From assembly GCA_034680345.1 (NCBI GenBank), contig JAXISZ010000003.1:62001-126000 (forward strand): DNA of 64,000 nucleotides, given 5' to 3'. Position numbers and translations under genes: made by a program. Positions 50,706 to 59,459 of the stretch are shown here, one piece after another. Origin of the DNA: SXZD01 sp034680345 (GTDB lineage Bacteria > Pseudomonadota > Gammaproteobacteria > Burkholderiales > Burkholderiaceae_B). The stretch's first letter is position 1. Each line of letters begins with the position of its first letter. The notes below the pieces were generated by a model, which was given only the letters and a program-made list of their open reading frames with translations, was not told where the DNA came from and searched no databases.

Positions 50706-53609
50706 CTAAGTATTAGTGCTTCTTGTTTCAATTTGAATCAATGGTTCATTTGAAACAGGCGCTAAAGGCATACGAACACGTGGTTCATAAACGTTTTTTG
50801 GTACTTGGCTTAAACGTTCTTGAACCAATTGCCAACGTTTAGAGTCAGTCTCAACCCATAGTAAGCCGATCGATTCAAGCTGATTGATCAATACTTCATG
50901 AGATATCGCTTGGGTTTTTACGGTTACAGAGTTTTCTCCTTCAGAATGTGCAAGCCTTATAGTAAGCTCGTCAATCGATTTTACATCTTTACTCATTTCA
51001 AAATCGGACGACAATAGATCACTGCTTGATTTACAAATGAGCTGAGTAGAAGTTATCTCATTAGATTGATTTTCAATCGCTAACGACTTAGAAGTGATTA
51101 ATTCCGACGTGATGGATTCAGATGTGGCTGACTCAGATGAGACTGTTTCAGAGCTTGTTGGTGGGATATGGTCAGGCAAATTATGCTTTCCACGGCGACG
51201 ACGGCGACGGCGAGGCTCACGCTCATTTGAGTCATTGGCTTCTGAATTGGCATAGCCCATCGCTTCGGCCAAGGCATCGGCAAGAATTTCATCAGAGTTT
51301 GTATTGTTTTTATCTTGTAAAGATGTATCCATTTTTGAGGCGGGCAAGGCATCATTTTTGATTGAAAAATCATTTGCAGATCGAACGTTATCAACTAAAA
51401 GTTGGGCTTCAGATTGATTACTGACTTCATTGAGAAGTGTGTTTTGGTTACTTTGTTCAGCATTTTGATCATTGCGTGCCCGTCTTGTGCGATCACGCCG
51501 ATTTTGGCGGATAGTTGATCGGGTTTGCCCTGTAGCTTCTGCACTTGTTTGCTCAGTACCTTGTTGTGATACTGCTGAGATTTTCACTGTTGTATTGTTA
51601 AGGATTGCGCCTGTAGCCGTTGGAACATTTCCATTTAAACCAGGACTATTATCTAGAGTGCTTAAGTCATTCGTGCTTAAATCACGGCGATTGTTTTGCC
51701 GTTTTGGATTGTTATTGCGTTTTATATCATTTCTTTTTTCGTCCCGAATTTGATCTGTGGCACTTATTGAACGCTTTTCCCGAAGGTTTGAGGAGTCAGT
51801 TTTTTTCGATTTTTTATGGGATAAATTCCCTTTTTTTTCAAACGGCTTGGCCTCTACTGTTGGAAGTGTTTGGATGGATCTTCTTGGACGGAAAAAATCT
51901 AGGATACGAGAGAGCAAAGACCTTTGTACTAATGGCGTAGGTGGATTGGTTTGCGATGGCAAAGCTGTTGCCCAATTCGCTGCTTTTTGATTGATAGGTG
52001 CTGGCTCTGCCGGAATAACACCTTGAATTACTGCTTTTTGTCTAGGTTTATTGTCGACAAGTTGTTTTTTCTCAAAGTAATTTTTTTCTTCGATAACATC
52101 TACACGCTGAAAGCTGGGTGTGCTGTCATCTAAACGCTCGTCATCTGCGCGAATTCTTTGTAAGTTGTAATGTGGTGTTTCTAAGTATTGATTTGGTATA
52201 AGCAATACTGAAACTTTAAGGCGAGCTTCGAGTTGATGAAGTTCTGCTCTTTTTTCATTTAGTAAGAACGTGGCAACATCAACAGGCACTTGAACATTAA
52301 CAGCAGCAGTGCCTTCTTTCATGGCTTCTTCTTGCATAATTCGCAACACGTGAAGGGCTGTACTTTCGGTGTCTCGGATAAACCCTGTGCCGTTACAACG
52401 GGGGCAGGTGGTGTGGCTGCCTTCAGACAAAGCTGGACGCAAACGTTGGCGCGATAATTCCATTAGCCCAAACCGGCTAATCTTACCCATTTGAACACGG
52501 GCACGATCGTAGTGAAGGGCATCTTTTAGGCGTTGCTCTACATCGCGTTGATTACCAGTTTTCTCCATGTCAATGAAATCAATGACAATCAAACCACCCA
52601 AATCACGTAATCGCAGTTGTCTTGCAACTTCTTCTGCGGCTTCAAGATTGGTGCGTAACGCCGTTTCCTCAATATCTGAGCCACGTGTTGAGCGTGCTGA
52701 ATTCACGTCAATGGCCACAAGGGCTTCGGTGTGATCAATTACAATGGCTCCGCCAGAAGGTAACGGAACCATGCGACTGTAAGCTGTTTCAATTTGGTGT
52801 TCAATTTGAAATCTAGAAAACAATGGAACGTCATCACGATAACGTTTTACACGATTACACATATCAGGCATGACATGTGCCATAAACTGCTTAGCTTGTT
52901 CGTAAATATCGTCAGCGTCTATTAATATTTCGCCAATATCCGGTTGAAAATAATCACGAATTGCACGAATTACCAAACTAGATTCTTGGTAAATTAAAAA
53001 GGCACCACGGTTAGCATTTCCTGCAGACTCTACTGCATGCCACAGTTGTAGCAAATAGTTCAGGTCCCACTGTAACTCTTCAACCGTGCGTCCAATACCT
53101 GCTGTACGAATAATCGCACTCATTCCGGTGGGTAAGTTCAGTTTTTCAAGGGCCTCACGCAGTTCTTGGCGCTCATCACCTTCTACGCGACGGGATATCC
53201 CACCACCTCTGGGGTTGTTGGGCATAAGCACCAAGTAACGGCCCGCCAAGGAAATAAAGGTTGTTAGCGCAGCTCCTTTGTTGTCGCGCTCTTCTTTTTC
53301 TACTTGAACAAAAAGCTCTTGACCTTCACTTAAGGCATCTTGAATTTTAATTTTATTAGATTCATTGCTGGACTTAAAGTATTGTCTAGAAATTTCTTTA
53401 AAAGGTAAAAAACCGTGGCGGTCTTCACCGTAGTTCACAAAGCAAGCTTCTAAACTAGGTTCAATACGCGTGATAATACCTTTATAGATATTACTTTTTC
53501 GTTGTTCTCGACCGGCCGATTCAATATCAATATCAATTAATTTTTGTCTATCAACAATCGCAACCCGCAATTCTTCAGCGTGGGTCGCATTAAATAACAT
53601 GCGCTTCAT
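50706..53609 (-). CDS. rne: Ribonuclease E
   Basis: Endoribonuclease for mRNA decay and rRNA/tRNA processing and scaffold of the degradosome. From ATG 53609 (AGGAG five bases upstream) it has the S1 domain (about 35-125), the DNase I-like catalytic domain with metal-binding D301 (AIDVNSARSTRG) and D344 (GLIVIDFIDM), and the Zn-link C402-x2-C405 (TTCPRCNGTG). A disordered C-terminal half follows, with Arg-rich segments near 703 (RRDRTRRAR) and near 800 (RRRRRRGK) that are likely RNA-binding, and Ser/Glu/Thr-rich spacers. The positions match E. coli RNase E almost exactly in the catalytic half. 967 residues identifies Rne rather than the shorter RNase G. Confidence 0.95.
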   Translation of the reverse strand: MKRMLFNATHAEELRVAIVDRQKLIDIDIESAGREQRKSNIYKGIITRIEPSLEACFVNYGEDRHGFLPFKEISRQYFKSSNESNKIKIQDALSEGQELFVQVEKEERDNKGAALTTFISLAGRYLVLMPNNPRGGGISRRVEGDERQELREALEKLNLPTGMSAIIRTAGIGRTVEELQWDLNYLLQLWHAVESAGNANRGAFLIYQESSLVIRAIRDYFQPDIGEILIDADDIYEQAKQFMAHVMPDMCNRVKRYRDDVPLFSRFQIEHQIETAYSRMVPLPSGGAIVIDHTEALVAIDVNSARSTRGSDIEETALRTNLEAAEEVARQLRLRDLGGLIVIDFIDMEKTGNQRDVEQRLKDALHYDRARVQMGKISRFGLMELSRQRLRPALSEGSHTTCPRCNGTGFIRDTESTALHVLRIMQEEAMKEGTAAVNVQVPVDVATFLLNEKRAELHQLEARLKVSVLLIPNQYLETPHYNLQRIRADDERLDDSTPSFQRVDVIEEKNYFEKKQLVDNKPRQKAVIQGVIPAEPAPINQKAANWATALPSQTNPPTPLVQRSLLSRILDFFRPRRSIQTLPTVEAKPFEKKGNLSHKKSKKTDSSNLREKRSISATDQIRDEKRNDIKRNNNPKRQNNRRDLSTNDLSTLDNSPGLNGNVPTATGAILNNTTVKISAVSQQGTEQTSAEATGQTRSTIRQNRRDRTRRARNDQNAEQSNQNTLLNEVSNQSEAQLLVDNVRSANDFSIKNDALPASKMDTSLQDKNNTNSDEILADALAEAMGYANSEANDSNEREPRRRRRRRGKHNLPDHIPPTSSETVSSESATSESITSELITSKSLAIENQSNEITSTQLICKSSSDLLSSDFEMSKDVKSIDELTIRLAHSEGENSVTVKTQAISHEVLINQLESIGLLWVETDSKRWQLVQERLSQVPKNVYEPRVRMPLAPVSNEPLIQIETRSTNT

Positions 53610-54130
53610 GCACACTCCTTTTACAAGGCAAACAGATTTAAAGCAAATTCAAAAGGTGAGATGTGCAATAACGGTACTGATGCGGACTCTTGGATATAAC
53701 AAACTACTTTTGTTAAAATTTAAAATAGATCAAGTTAGTAACATTTGGTCATGCGAAATAACAACCATTCATAATAACCACCGATTGCAATTTTTTATTA
53801 CAACGAACAATTGGACTGCAAAAAGCCTAATCTTATTCACATGATACGAATTTACAACACAAATTCTTTTCTTTAACCAAGGGTAAACACTAATCAATAA
53901 AGACCAAAATTGGTCTTAAAAAATGTGTTGTCCGCTTGGCTGTTCACCTCATAAAAGAAATGAAACAATACCCTTAGACCTGTCAACACATTTAACTCAA
54001 GCACTCGTCACCTTTAATGCTGTCTTCTTGGGCCGACAGCAAGCCCCTTCCTGTAAGATGTCGTACAGTGCGCTGAATTTTTGATTTTTTTCAATTAACA
54101 CGCAAAGCAACAACTCACTCCTCACATTAT
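53610..54130. other. Divergent control region between rne and rluC
   Basis: About 520 bases without a credible gene. It probably includes a long rne leader on the minus strand; RNase E in enterics regulates its own mRNA through the leader. Visible symmetry: AAGACCAA/TTGGTCTT around two bases at 53900-53917, GCTGTC/GACAGC near 54019-54040, and CTGTA/TACAG near 54051-54068. These are operator or hairpin candidates only. Confidence 0.45.
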
Positions 54131-55138
54131 ATGCACAACCTTGCATTACAAACAAATAACTTAACTTTGCCATCTATGAATCAGGTTACCTATTACATTG
54201 CCACAGAACGAGACGTTGGACAACGATTAGACAATTTTTTGCTACGTTTTTGTAAAGGGGTTCCTAAAAGTCATTTGTATCAAATTATTCGCAGCGGGCA
54301 ATTGCGTATTAATAAAAAAAGAGTTGATGCACAACATCGCATAGAAATGGGTGATTGTATTCGCATCCCCCCCATGCAGGTGGCGAATTCTCTAGAATCA
54401 GAAATTCAATCTAAAAAACTTTACGTACCCTGTATTGAATTGCCTATTTTATATGAAGATGAGGGAATTTTGATTATTAACAAACCCTCTGGCATAGCTG
54501 TTCATGGAGGGTCAGGGGTTTCTTTTGGAGTTATTGAACGTTTACGCGCCAGTCTAACTCAATCAGATCATTATTTAGAATTGGTTCATCGTTTGGATAG
54601 AGGCACCTCAGGCGTTCTTGTTTTGGCTAAAAAACGTTTTTATTTGAATGTTTTACAAGAGCAAATACGAGAAAGAAAATGGAAAAAAACTTATACATGC
54701 TTAGTGCTTGGCAATTGGCCAGATAACTTAAAACAAGTGAATTTACCTTTGAGAAAAGTTGATGGTCCAAATGGTGAAAAAAAGGTATTTGTTCATCCTG
54801 AAGGACAAACAGCGTTGACTTATTTCAAAGTTCTACAACGTTTTACACATCCAACTTTAGGGCCAGTGTCGTTACTAGAGGTACAATTAATCACTGGTCG
54901 GACTCACCAAATCAGGGTTCACACCAGTGCTAAAGGACACCCTATATTGGGTGATGAGCGTTACGGACAATTTGCCATTAACCGCTTGTGGAGCCGAGAG
55001 GGCTTGGATCAGATGTTCTTGCACGCAATTGGATTACAGTTAGAGCATCCCACAAATGGGCGTCACCTGAACATAAACGCTCAACTTCCTGATAAGCTTG
55101 AAAAAACTTTAAATAAACTTGCTTACTATGTCACTTAA
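54131..55138 (+). CDS. rluC: Ribosomal large subunit pseudouridine synthase C
   Basis: Forms pseudouridines 955, 2504 and 2580 of 23S rRNA in E. coli. An S4 domain at about 28-90 is followed by the RluA-type catalytic domain with D156 in LVHRLDRGTSG, VHGGSGVSFG typical of RluC, and GRTHQIRVH. Length of 335 residues is normal; ATG 54176 (MNQVTYY) is a possible later start. It is divergent from rne and overlaps the next gene by 11 bases, the conserved rne/rluC arrangement. Confidence 0.94.
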   Translation: MHNLALQTNNLTLPSMNQVTYYIATERDVGQRLDNFLLRFCKGVPKSHLYQIIRSGQLRINKKRVDAQHRIEMGDCIRIPPMQVANSLESEIQSKKLYVPCIELPILYEDEGILIINKPSGIAVHGGSGVSFGVIERLRASLTQSDHYLELVHRLDRGTSGVLVLAKKRFYLNVLQEQIRERKWKKTYTCLVLGNWPDNLKQVNLPLRKVDGPNGEKKVFVHPEGQTALTYFKVLQRFTHPTLGPVSLLEVQLITGRTHQIRVHTSAKGHPILGDERYGQFAINRLWSREGLDQMFLHAIGLQLEHPTNGRHLNINAQLPDKLEKTLNKLAYYVT

Positions 55139-55793
55139 ACTTGTCGTTTTTGATTGGGATGGAACATTAATGGATTCAACAGGCGCAATCAGTCTATGTA
55201 TTCGCCGTGCTTGCCAAGACCTCCATTTGCCTGATCCTGGTGCTTCAATTGCCTCATACGTAATTGGTTTGGGTTTGTCCGATGCGATTTCATATGCGGT
55301 GCCAGAGGCAACTGCTGAACAAGTTCAGCAGTTAGTTGATTTATATCGTAAACACTACCAATTATTAGGGCACCGTTTGGTTTTGTTTGATGACACGCTT
55401 TCGGTGATTCAAGAGCTAACACAAACAGGATGTTTAATGGCTATAGCAACGGGCAAAAGTCGCCTGGGGTTAAATCGAGCATTCGAGCAAACCGATTTAA
55501 CAGGCGTCTTTCACGCTTCTAGATGTGCCGATGAGTGTTTTCCCAAGCCGCACCCTCAGATGCTACACGAATTATTGGAAGAGTTAGGGGTTGCGCCGGA
55601 TCAAGCCCTTATGGTTGGTGATACCAGTCACGATATAAAAATGGCTCGCTCTGCTGATGTAAGATGTGTTGGTTTAACAACAGGGGCTCACCGTTTTGAA
55701 ACTTTATATCAATCCAATCCAGAACACATTTTTTCCTCATTAACCGCTATGATGCCATGGTTGAGGCAACAACTTGAATTAGAAAGCATGTAA
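55128..55793 (+). CDS. HAD-superfamily phosphatase (Gph-like)
   Basis: Small-molecule phosphatase. Motif I DWDGTLMDS gives nucleophile D9 and acid/base D11; motif II is in MAIATGKSR; motif IV is VGDTSHDIKMA. A helical cap lies between. ATG 55128 overlaps the rluC stop region by 11 bases. The family includes phosphoglycolate phosphatase; homologues at this locus are annotated that way, but the substrate is not established. 221 residues. Confidence 0.88.
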   Translation: MSLKLVVFDWDGTLMDSTGAISLCIRRACQDLHLPDPGASIASYVIGLGLSDAISYAVPEATAEQVQQLVDLYRKHYQLLGHRLVLFDDTLSVIQELTQTGCLMAIATGKSRLGLNRAFEQTDLTGVFHASRCADECFPKPHPQMLHELLEELGVAPDQALMVGDTSHDIKMARSADVRCVGLTTGAHRFETLYQSNPEHIFSSLTAMMPWLRQQLELESM

Positions 55794-56171
55794 ATGGAAA
55801 AGCTTATAGTCTGCGCTAGCCAAGAAGTTTTGAATAGTGGGGATGGTTTTCGTTTTAAAGTAGTATTTTTTGAAGAAGAAACCACAGCTTTTGTTATTCG
55901 CGTAGACAATCAAGTGCATGCCTATCTAAATCGTTGTAGCCATTTACCGGTAGAATTAGATTGGAATTACGGCCATTTTTTGGATGAAACAGGCTTTTAC
56001 ATTGTTTGCGCAAGCCACGGCGCCACTTATGAGGCAAAAAACGGTGTATGTATTAGTGGTCCATGCCTAGGGCAGGCGTTACGCGCTTTAAAAATAACAG
56101 AAGAAGAAGGTTTTATTTATTGGTGGCCTGAAAACGATGTTAAACCACATCCTAAAGGCATTCAGGAGTAA
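55794..56171 (+). CDS. Rieske [2Fe-2S] ferredoxin-like protein
   Basis: 125-residue soluble protein with the Rieske cluster ligands C48-x-H50 (NRCSHLPVELDW) and C72-x2-H75 (IVCASHGATYE). The spacing fits a dioxygenase-type small Rieske ferredoxin. The ATG directly abuts the stop of the phosphatase gene. A partner oxygenase or reductase is not in the window, so the redox role is unknown. The rluC-phosphatase-Rieske-S49 peptidase order is common in betaproteobacteria. Confidence 0.88.
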   Translation: MEKLIVCASQEVLNSGDGFRFKVVFFEEETTAFVIRVDNQVHAYLNRCSHLPVELDWNYGHFLDETGFYIVCASHGATYEAKNGVCISGPCLGQALRALKITEEEGFIYWWPENDVKPHPKGIQE

Positions 56172-56176
56172 TTATT

Positions 56177-57136
56177 GTGCAAACAGATAACACTAACCAG
56201 TCAAATTCTTGGGAGCAAAAGCTTTTAGGGCAATTGGCCACAGACATTTTAGACGAACAAAAGCGCAAAAGGCGTTGGGGCATTTTTTTTAAATTATTGG
56301 CATTTGCTTATTTTGGCTTTTTTTTATGGGTTTTGGCTAATGGCCCTGGAGGAGGTAATGTCAAAAAAGCATCGAGTTACACTGCAGTTGTAGAGCTTAA
56401 GGGGGCTATTGATTCCGATGGCGGGGCCAGCGCTCAACGTATTGTAGAAGGCTTGCGTGCTGCTTTTGAAGACACAAAGACAGTTGGTATTATTTTACGT
56501 ATTAATAGCCCTGGGGGCAGTCCTGTACAGTCAGGCATTATTTATGATGAAATTGTTCGCCTACGCAGCCAATATCCAAAAACCCCTTTATACGCAGTTA
56601 TTGAAGATGTATGCGCATCAGGCGGATATTATGTTGCCAGTGCTACCGACAGAATCTATGTAAATAAAGCGTCTTTGGTTGGCTCAATCGGTGTATTGAT
56701 GGACGGTTTTGGTTTTGATCAGGCGATTAAAAAACTTGGGGTTGAGCGCCGTTTATTAACAGCTGGTGAAAACAAAGGTTTTTTAGATCCTTTTTCTCCT
56801 TTAAGTAATTCACAAGCCCAGCATGCATCCGACATGCTTAAAGAAATACATGAGCAGTTTATTGCTGCTGTGAAACAAGGTCGTGGAGAACGTCTTAAAT
56901 TAGAAACCCCAGGACTTTTCTCTGGTCTAATCTGGAATGGTGCAAAAAGTATACAAATTGGCCTAACAGACGAATTTGGAACAGTGGATTCTGTTGCGCG
57001 AGACGTATTAAAAGCTGAAGAACTGGTTGATTTTACTCAGCACGATTCTGTTGCTGATCGACTTTTTAAACGTGTTGGAGTCGGTTTAGGCGAAGGCGCT
57101 ATAAATTCTTTGTCGCGTTTATTACAAGTTCATTAA
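56177..57136 (+). CDS. S49-family signal peptide peptidase (SppA-like)
   Basis: Membrane-anchored serine protease that digests cleaved signal peptides. One N-terminal helix (about 36-54) is followed by the crotonase-like fold with S148 in DVCASGGYYVA and K200 in TAGENKG. Their 52-residue spacing equals the Ser-Lys dyad of Bacillus SppA. LRINSPGGSPVQSG is the conserved oxyanion block. It is the short, single-domain form (319 residues). GTG 56177 has AGGAG upstream. Confidence 0.9.
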   Translation: MQTDNTNQSNSWEQKLLGQLATDILDEQKRKRRWGIFFKLLAFAYFGFFLWVLANGPGGGNVKKASSYTAVVELKGAIDSDGGASAQRIVEGLRAAFEDTKTVGIILRINSPGGSPVQSGIIYDEIVRLRSQYPKTPLYAVIEDVCASGGYYVASATDRIYVNKASLVGSIGVLMDGFGFDQAIKKLGVERRLLTAGENKGFLDPFSPLSNSQAQHASDMLKEIHEQFIAAVKQGRGERLKLETPGLFSGLIWNGAKSIQIGLTDEFGTVDSVARDVLKAEELVDFTQHDSVADRLFKRVGVGLGEGAINSLSRLLQVH

Positions 57137-57142
57137 TCTTTT

Positions 57143-57844
57143 TTATGACAACCATAAGAACAGACTTGCGGTTTTATCCAGCTTGACAGGGGTTTTAATC
57201 CAATTCTTTACAAGCTGGGTTTTAATCTTTTGATTTAAACCTGTTAACTCAGTTGCAACACATAGATGCGTTTCAGATTTTAAATTCTTGCACAGCGCTT
57301 CAAAAAAAACTTGATTGCGGTAGGGGGTTTCAATTGCAATTTGTGTTTGCGTAAGTCGTTTAGAATTGCTTTCAGTATTGGTAATCCATTTAGAACGGGC
57401 ATGTTCTTCTTTTGGGGGGTAGCCATGAAAAATGAACTGTTGTCCACACAAACCACTGCCCATTAACCCCAAAAAGATAGAAGAGGCACCAACCATAGGG
57501 CTTATCGTCCAGCCTAGTTGGTGCGCTACTCTAACTACGTTGGCTCCAGGGTCAGCGATAGCAGGGCAGCCTGCGTCTGATAAAACGCCCACATCATGGC
57601 CTGTTTTAGATAAAAAATCTGTAATTGCTTTTTGATTAGAAAACTCAGCCATTGGCACGATCTCTAAACATGCTATTGGTGTTGGATGTTCATAGAGTTT
57701 TAAAATTGATCGCGCCATTTTTGGGGTCTCAACCAACCATGTATTTAATTTGTACACTGTACTTAAGTCATCTCGACCTAGGTGAATACCTGGAGTTTGT
57801 TGGGACAATGGGGCTGGTACTAGCCAAAGAGATTGTGTTGGCAT
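57143..57844 (-). CDS. RsmI-like SAM-dependent methyltransferase (tetrapyrrole methylase fold)
   Basis: 233 residues with LWLVPAPL at the N-terminus and GVLSDAGCPAIADPGANVV, close to the VSDAGTPxISDPG block of RsmI (16S rRNA C1402 2'-O-methyltransferase). A second conserved block is the FHGYPPKEEHAR segment. It is shorter than true RsmI (about 285), so it may be a paralogue of other specificity. I chose ATG 57844, one base after the maf stop, so the two are co-transcribed. Convergent with the S49 peptidase gene (6 bases apart). Confidence 0.75.
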   Translation of the reverse strand: MPTQSLWLVPAPLSQQTPGIHLGRDDLSTVYKLNTWLVETPKMARSILKLYEHPTPIACLEIVPMAEFSNQKAITDFLSKTGHDVGVLSDAGCPAIADPGANVVRVAHQLGWTISPMVGASSIFLGLMGSGLCGQQFIFHGYPPKEEHARSKWITNTESNSKRLTQTQIAIETPYRNQVFFEALCKNLKSETHLCVATELTGLNQKIKTQLVKNWIKTPVKLDKTASLFLWLS

Positions 57845-57845
57845 T

Positions 57846-58463
57846 TTATGGTAAGCGCATTCCAAAATTGCGTAGTGTATCGCTTAATTGAATTAAAGGT
57901 AGGCCAACAAGAGCCGTTGGGTCTGTGCTTTCGATTCGTTTGGTTAGTGAAATACCGAGCCCTTCACTTTTCGCACTTCCTGCGCAATTATAAGCCGGTT
58001 CCAATGATAAATAACGTTCAATTTCTTCGTGCGAGAGAAGTCGAAAATCAACAGCGGTTGTCACAATAAATTGAGCAATTTTATAGGGTTGTTGGCGCAA
58101 TACGCAAACAGCACTATGAAACATCACTGTTTGGCCACTCATTTGAAGTAGCTGGCTTACTGCTTTTTTGTGCTCTCCTGGTTTTCCAAGAGCTTGTCCA
58201 TTGAGTTCGGCAACTTGATCAGAACCAATGACAACTGCGTTAGTATACAAATCACTGATGATTTCAGCTTTGACTTTTGCAAGCCGTTGGGCCATTTTTA
58301 ATGGAGACTCATTTAGCAGCTGATACTCTTCTGCCTCTGGTTTGTGTACAATAAAATCAAGGCCTAGACGTCTAAGTAAATCTTGGCGATAAACTGAACT
58401 AGAGGCTAAAACAAGGGTAATTTCTGCGCTAGATTCTGCAATGGATTCGTTGAAATTAATCAT
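57846..58463 (-). CDS. Maf-family nucleotide pyrophosphatase (YceF-type)
   Basis: Hydrolyses non-canonical or methylated nucleotides; the E. coli YceF branch prefers 7-methyl-GTP. The family opening LVLASSSVYRQDLLRRLGLDF, the catalytic block VVIGSDQVAE and the later CAGSAKSEGLG are all present. Its position opposite yceD-rpmF-plsX is the conserved place of the YceF branch. 205 residues, normal length. Confidence 0.9.
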   Translation of the reverse strand: MINFNESIAESSAEITLVLASSSVYRQDLLRRLGLDFIVHKPEAEEYQLLNESPLKMAQRLAKVKAEIISDLYTNAVVIGSDQVAELNGQALGKPGEHKKAVSQLLQMSGQTVMFHSAVCVLRQQPYKIAQFIVTTAVDFRLLSHEEIERYLSLEPAYNCAGSAKSEGLGISLTKRIESTDPTALVGLPLIQLSDTLRNFGMRLP

Positions 58464-58520
58464 TAAATGGATCTTAAAGAAATTGAAATTTTAATTTAAT
58501 TTAGTTATGAGTGTTTATTT

Positions 58521-58549
58521 TTGACAATCATGTGCTTGCACGTTATCAT
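58521..58549 (+). promoter_or_regulatory. Strong sigma-70 promoter of the yceD-rpmF-plsX-fab operon
   Basis: A perfect -35 TTGACA (58521-58526) and TATCAT -10 (58544-58549) are separated by exactly 17 bases. The predicted transcript starts near 58556, about 28 bases before the yceD start. Confidence 0.75.
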
Positions 58550-58583
58550 TGCCCGCTTCAGTTTTAGATTGTAACGCTTAAAA

Positions 58584-59195
58584 ATGCGTGATTGGGACGT
58601 TTATTCATTGCAAAAATTAGATGCTTGGCAATTTGCTCGGCTAGCCGGTGATGTTTCGGCTTGCGCTCCAATTGCCTCTTATGAAAGGTTATCTGCTTTT
58701 TTGCTAGAAAAAGGTTTTGAAAAAATATCAGAACAGTCGTTACATTCAAATAAAATTGTTTGGCAAATTCGTGGTGGAATAACAAACCAAGGTCGCTGTT
58801 TTATTCATTTACAGGGTTATTTTTCTCCTGAAATGCCGTGCATACGTTGCGGGGATATTTTTTCTGAAAAAATTACATTTGATCGCAAGTTGATTTTATG
58901 TAAAAGTGAACAAGAAGCCGATTCAATTGAAACAGCAGAAAAAGAAGATGCTGTGTGTGCTGCTACAACTGTAAATGCATTGCAATGGCTCGAAGATGAA
59001 TTGCTTTTGTCTTTACCAATGTTTCCGCAGCATCAGTTCTGTTCTATGCAGGCAGAAAAAGAGCCAAAAAAGCAGGTTGATTTAGTACAAGGTCAGCAAC
59101 AAGATCTTGGTAGTAATTTGGTGAAGAATCGAGAGCAAGACCAACCCGTTCATCGCCCATTTGAAAAACTTGCGCAATTGCGCAGGTCACAGTAA
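58584..59195 (+). CDS. yceD: YceD-family (DUF177) protein
   Basis: Conserved protein always found before rpmF; it has been linked to 23S rRNA accumulation and 50S assembly. Visible features: the N-terminal domain, the zinc-knuckle-like CIRCGDIFSE at about 92-101 (paired cysteines), and VNALQWLEDELLLSLPMFPQH typical of DUF177. The C-terminal 40 residues are Gln/Lys-rich and variable. At 203 residues it is slightly longer than E. coli YceD (173). Ends 25 bases before rpmF. Confidence 0.88.
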   Translation: MRDWDVYSLQKLDAWQFARLAGDVSACAPIASYERLSAFLLEKGFEKISEQSLHSNKIVWQIRGGITNQGRCFIHLQGYFSPEMPCIRCGDIFSEKITFDRKLILCKSEQEADSIETAEKEDAVCAATTVNALQWLEDELLLSLPMFPQHQFCSMQAEKEPKKQVDLVQGQQQDLGSNLVKNREQDQPVHRPFEKLAQLRRSQ

Positions 59196-59220
59196 GTTTG
59201 ATTTTTTTAGGAGTTTTCTT

Positions 59221-59403
59221 ATGGCAGTTCAGCAAAATAAAAAGTCGCCTTCCAAACGTGGTATGCATCGTGCACACAACGCTTTGACTGGCGCGGCATT
59301 AAGTACAGACACTAATACAGGTGAAGTGCATTTGCGTCATCACATCAGCCCAAATGGTTTTTATCGCGGACGTAAAGTCATTAAAACCAAAAACGACGAA
59401 TAA
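59221..59403 (+). CDS. rpmF: 50S ribosomal protein L32
   Basis: 60-residue basic protein MAVQQNKKSPSKRGMHRAHN..., the classic L32 start. As in many Gram-negatives it lacks the zinc-binding cysteine pairs and has a HHISPNGFYRGRKV end. AGGAG precedes ATG 59221 with a proper spacer. It sits between yceD and plsX, the conserved operon position. Confidence 0.96.
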   Translation: MAVQQNKKSPSKRGMHRAHNALTGAALSTDTNTGEVHLRHHISPNGFYRGRKVIKTKNDE

Positions 59404-59459
59404 CACATAATTTATAAATAAAAAATATTCGCATGGGTTGTTTGTGGGGTGTAAGTGAA

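Noticed and set aside
51122..52133. Several open plus-strand frames opposite the rne C-terminal half
   Set aside because: They mirror the low-complexity Arg/Ser/Glu-rich coding region of rne on the minus strand and show no protein-like features of their own.
53599..53844. 81-codon plus-strand frame at the rne start
   Set aside because: It overlaps the rne start region, its sequence looks random, and no start site supports it.
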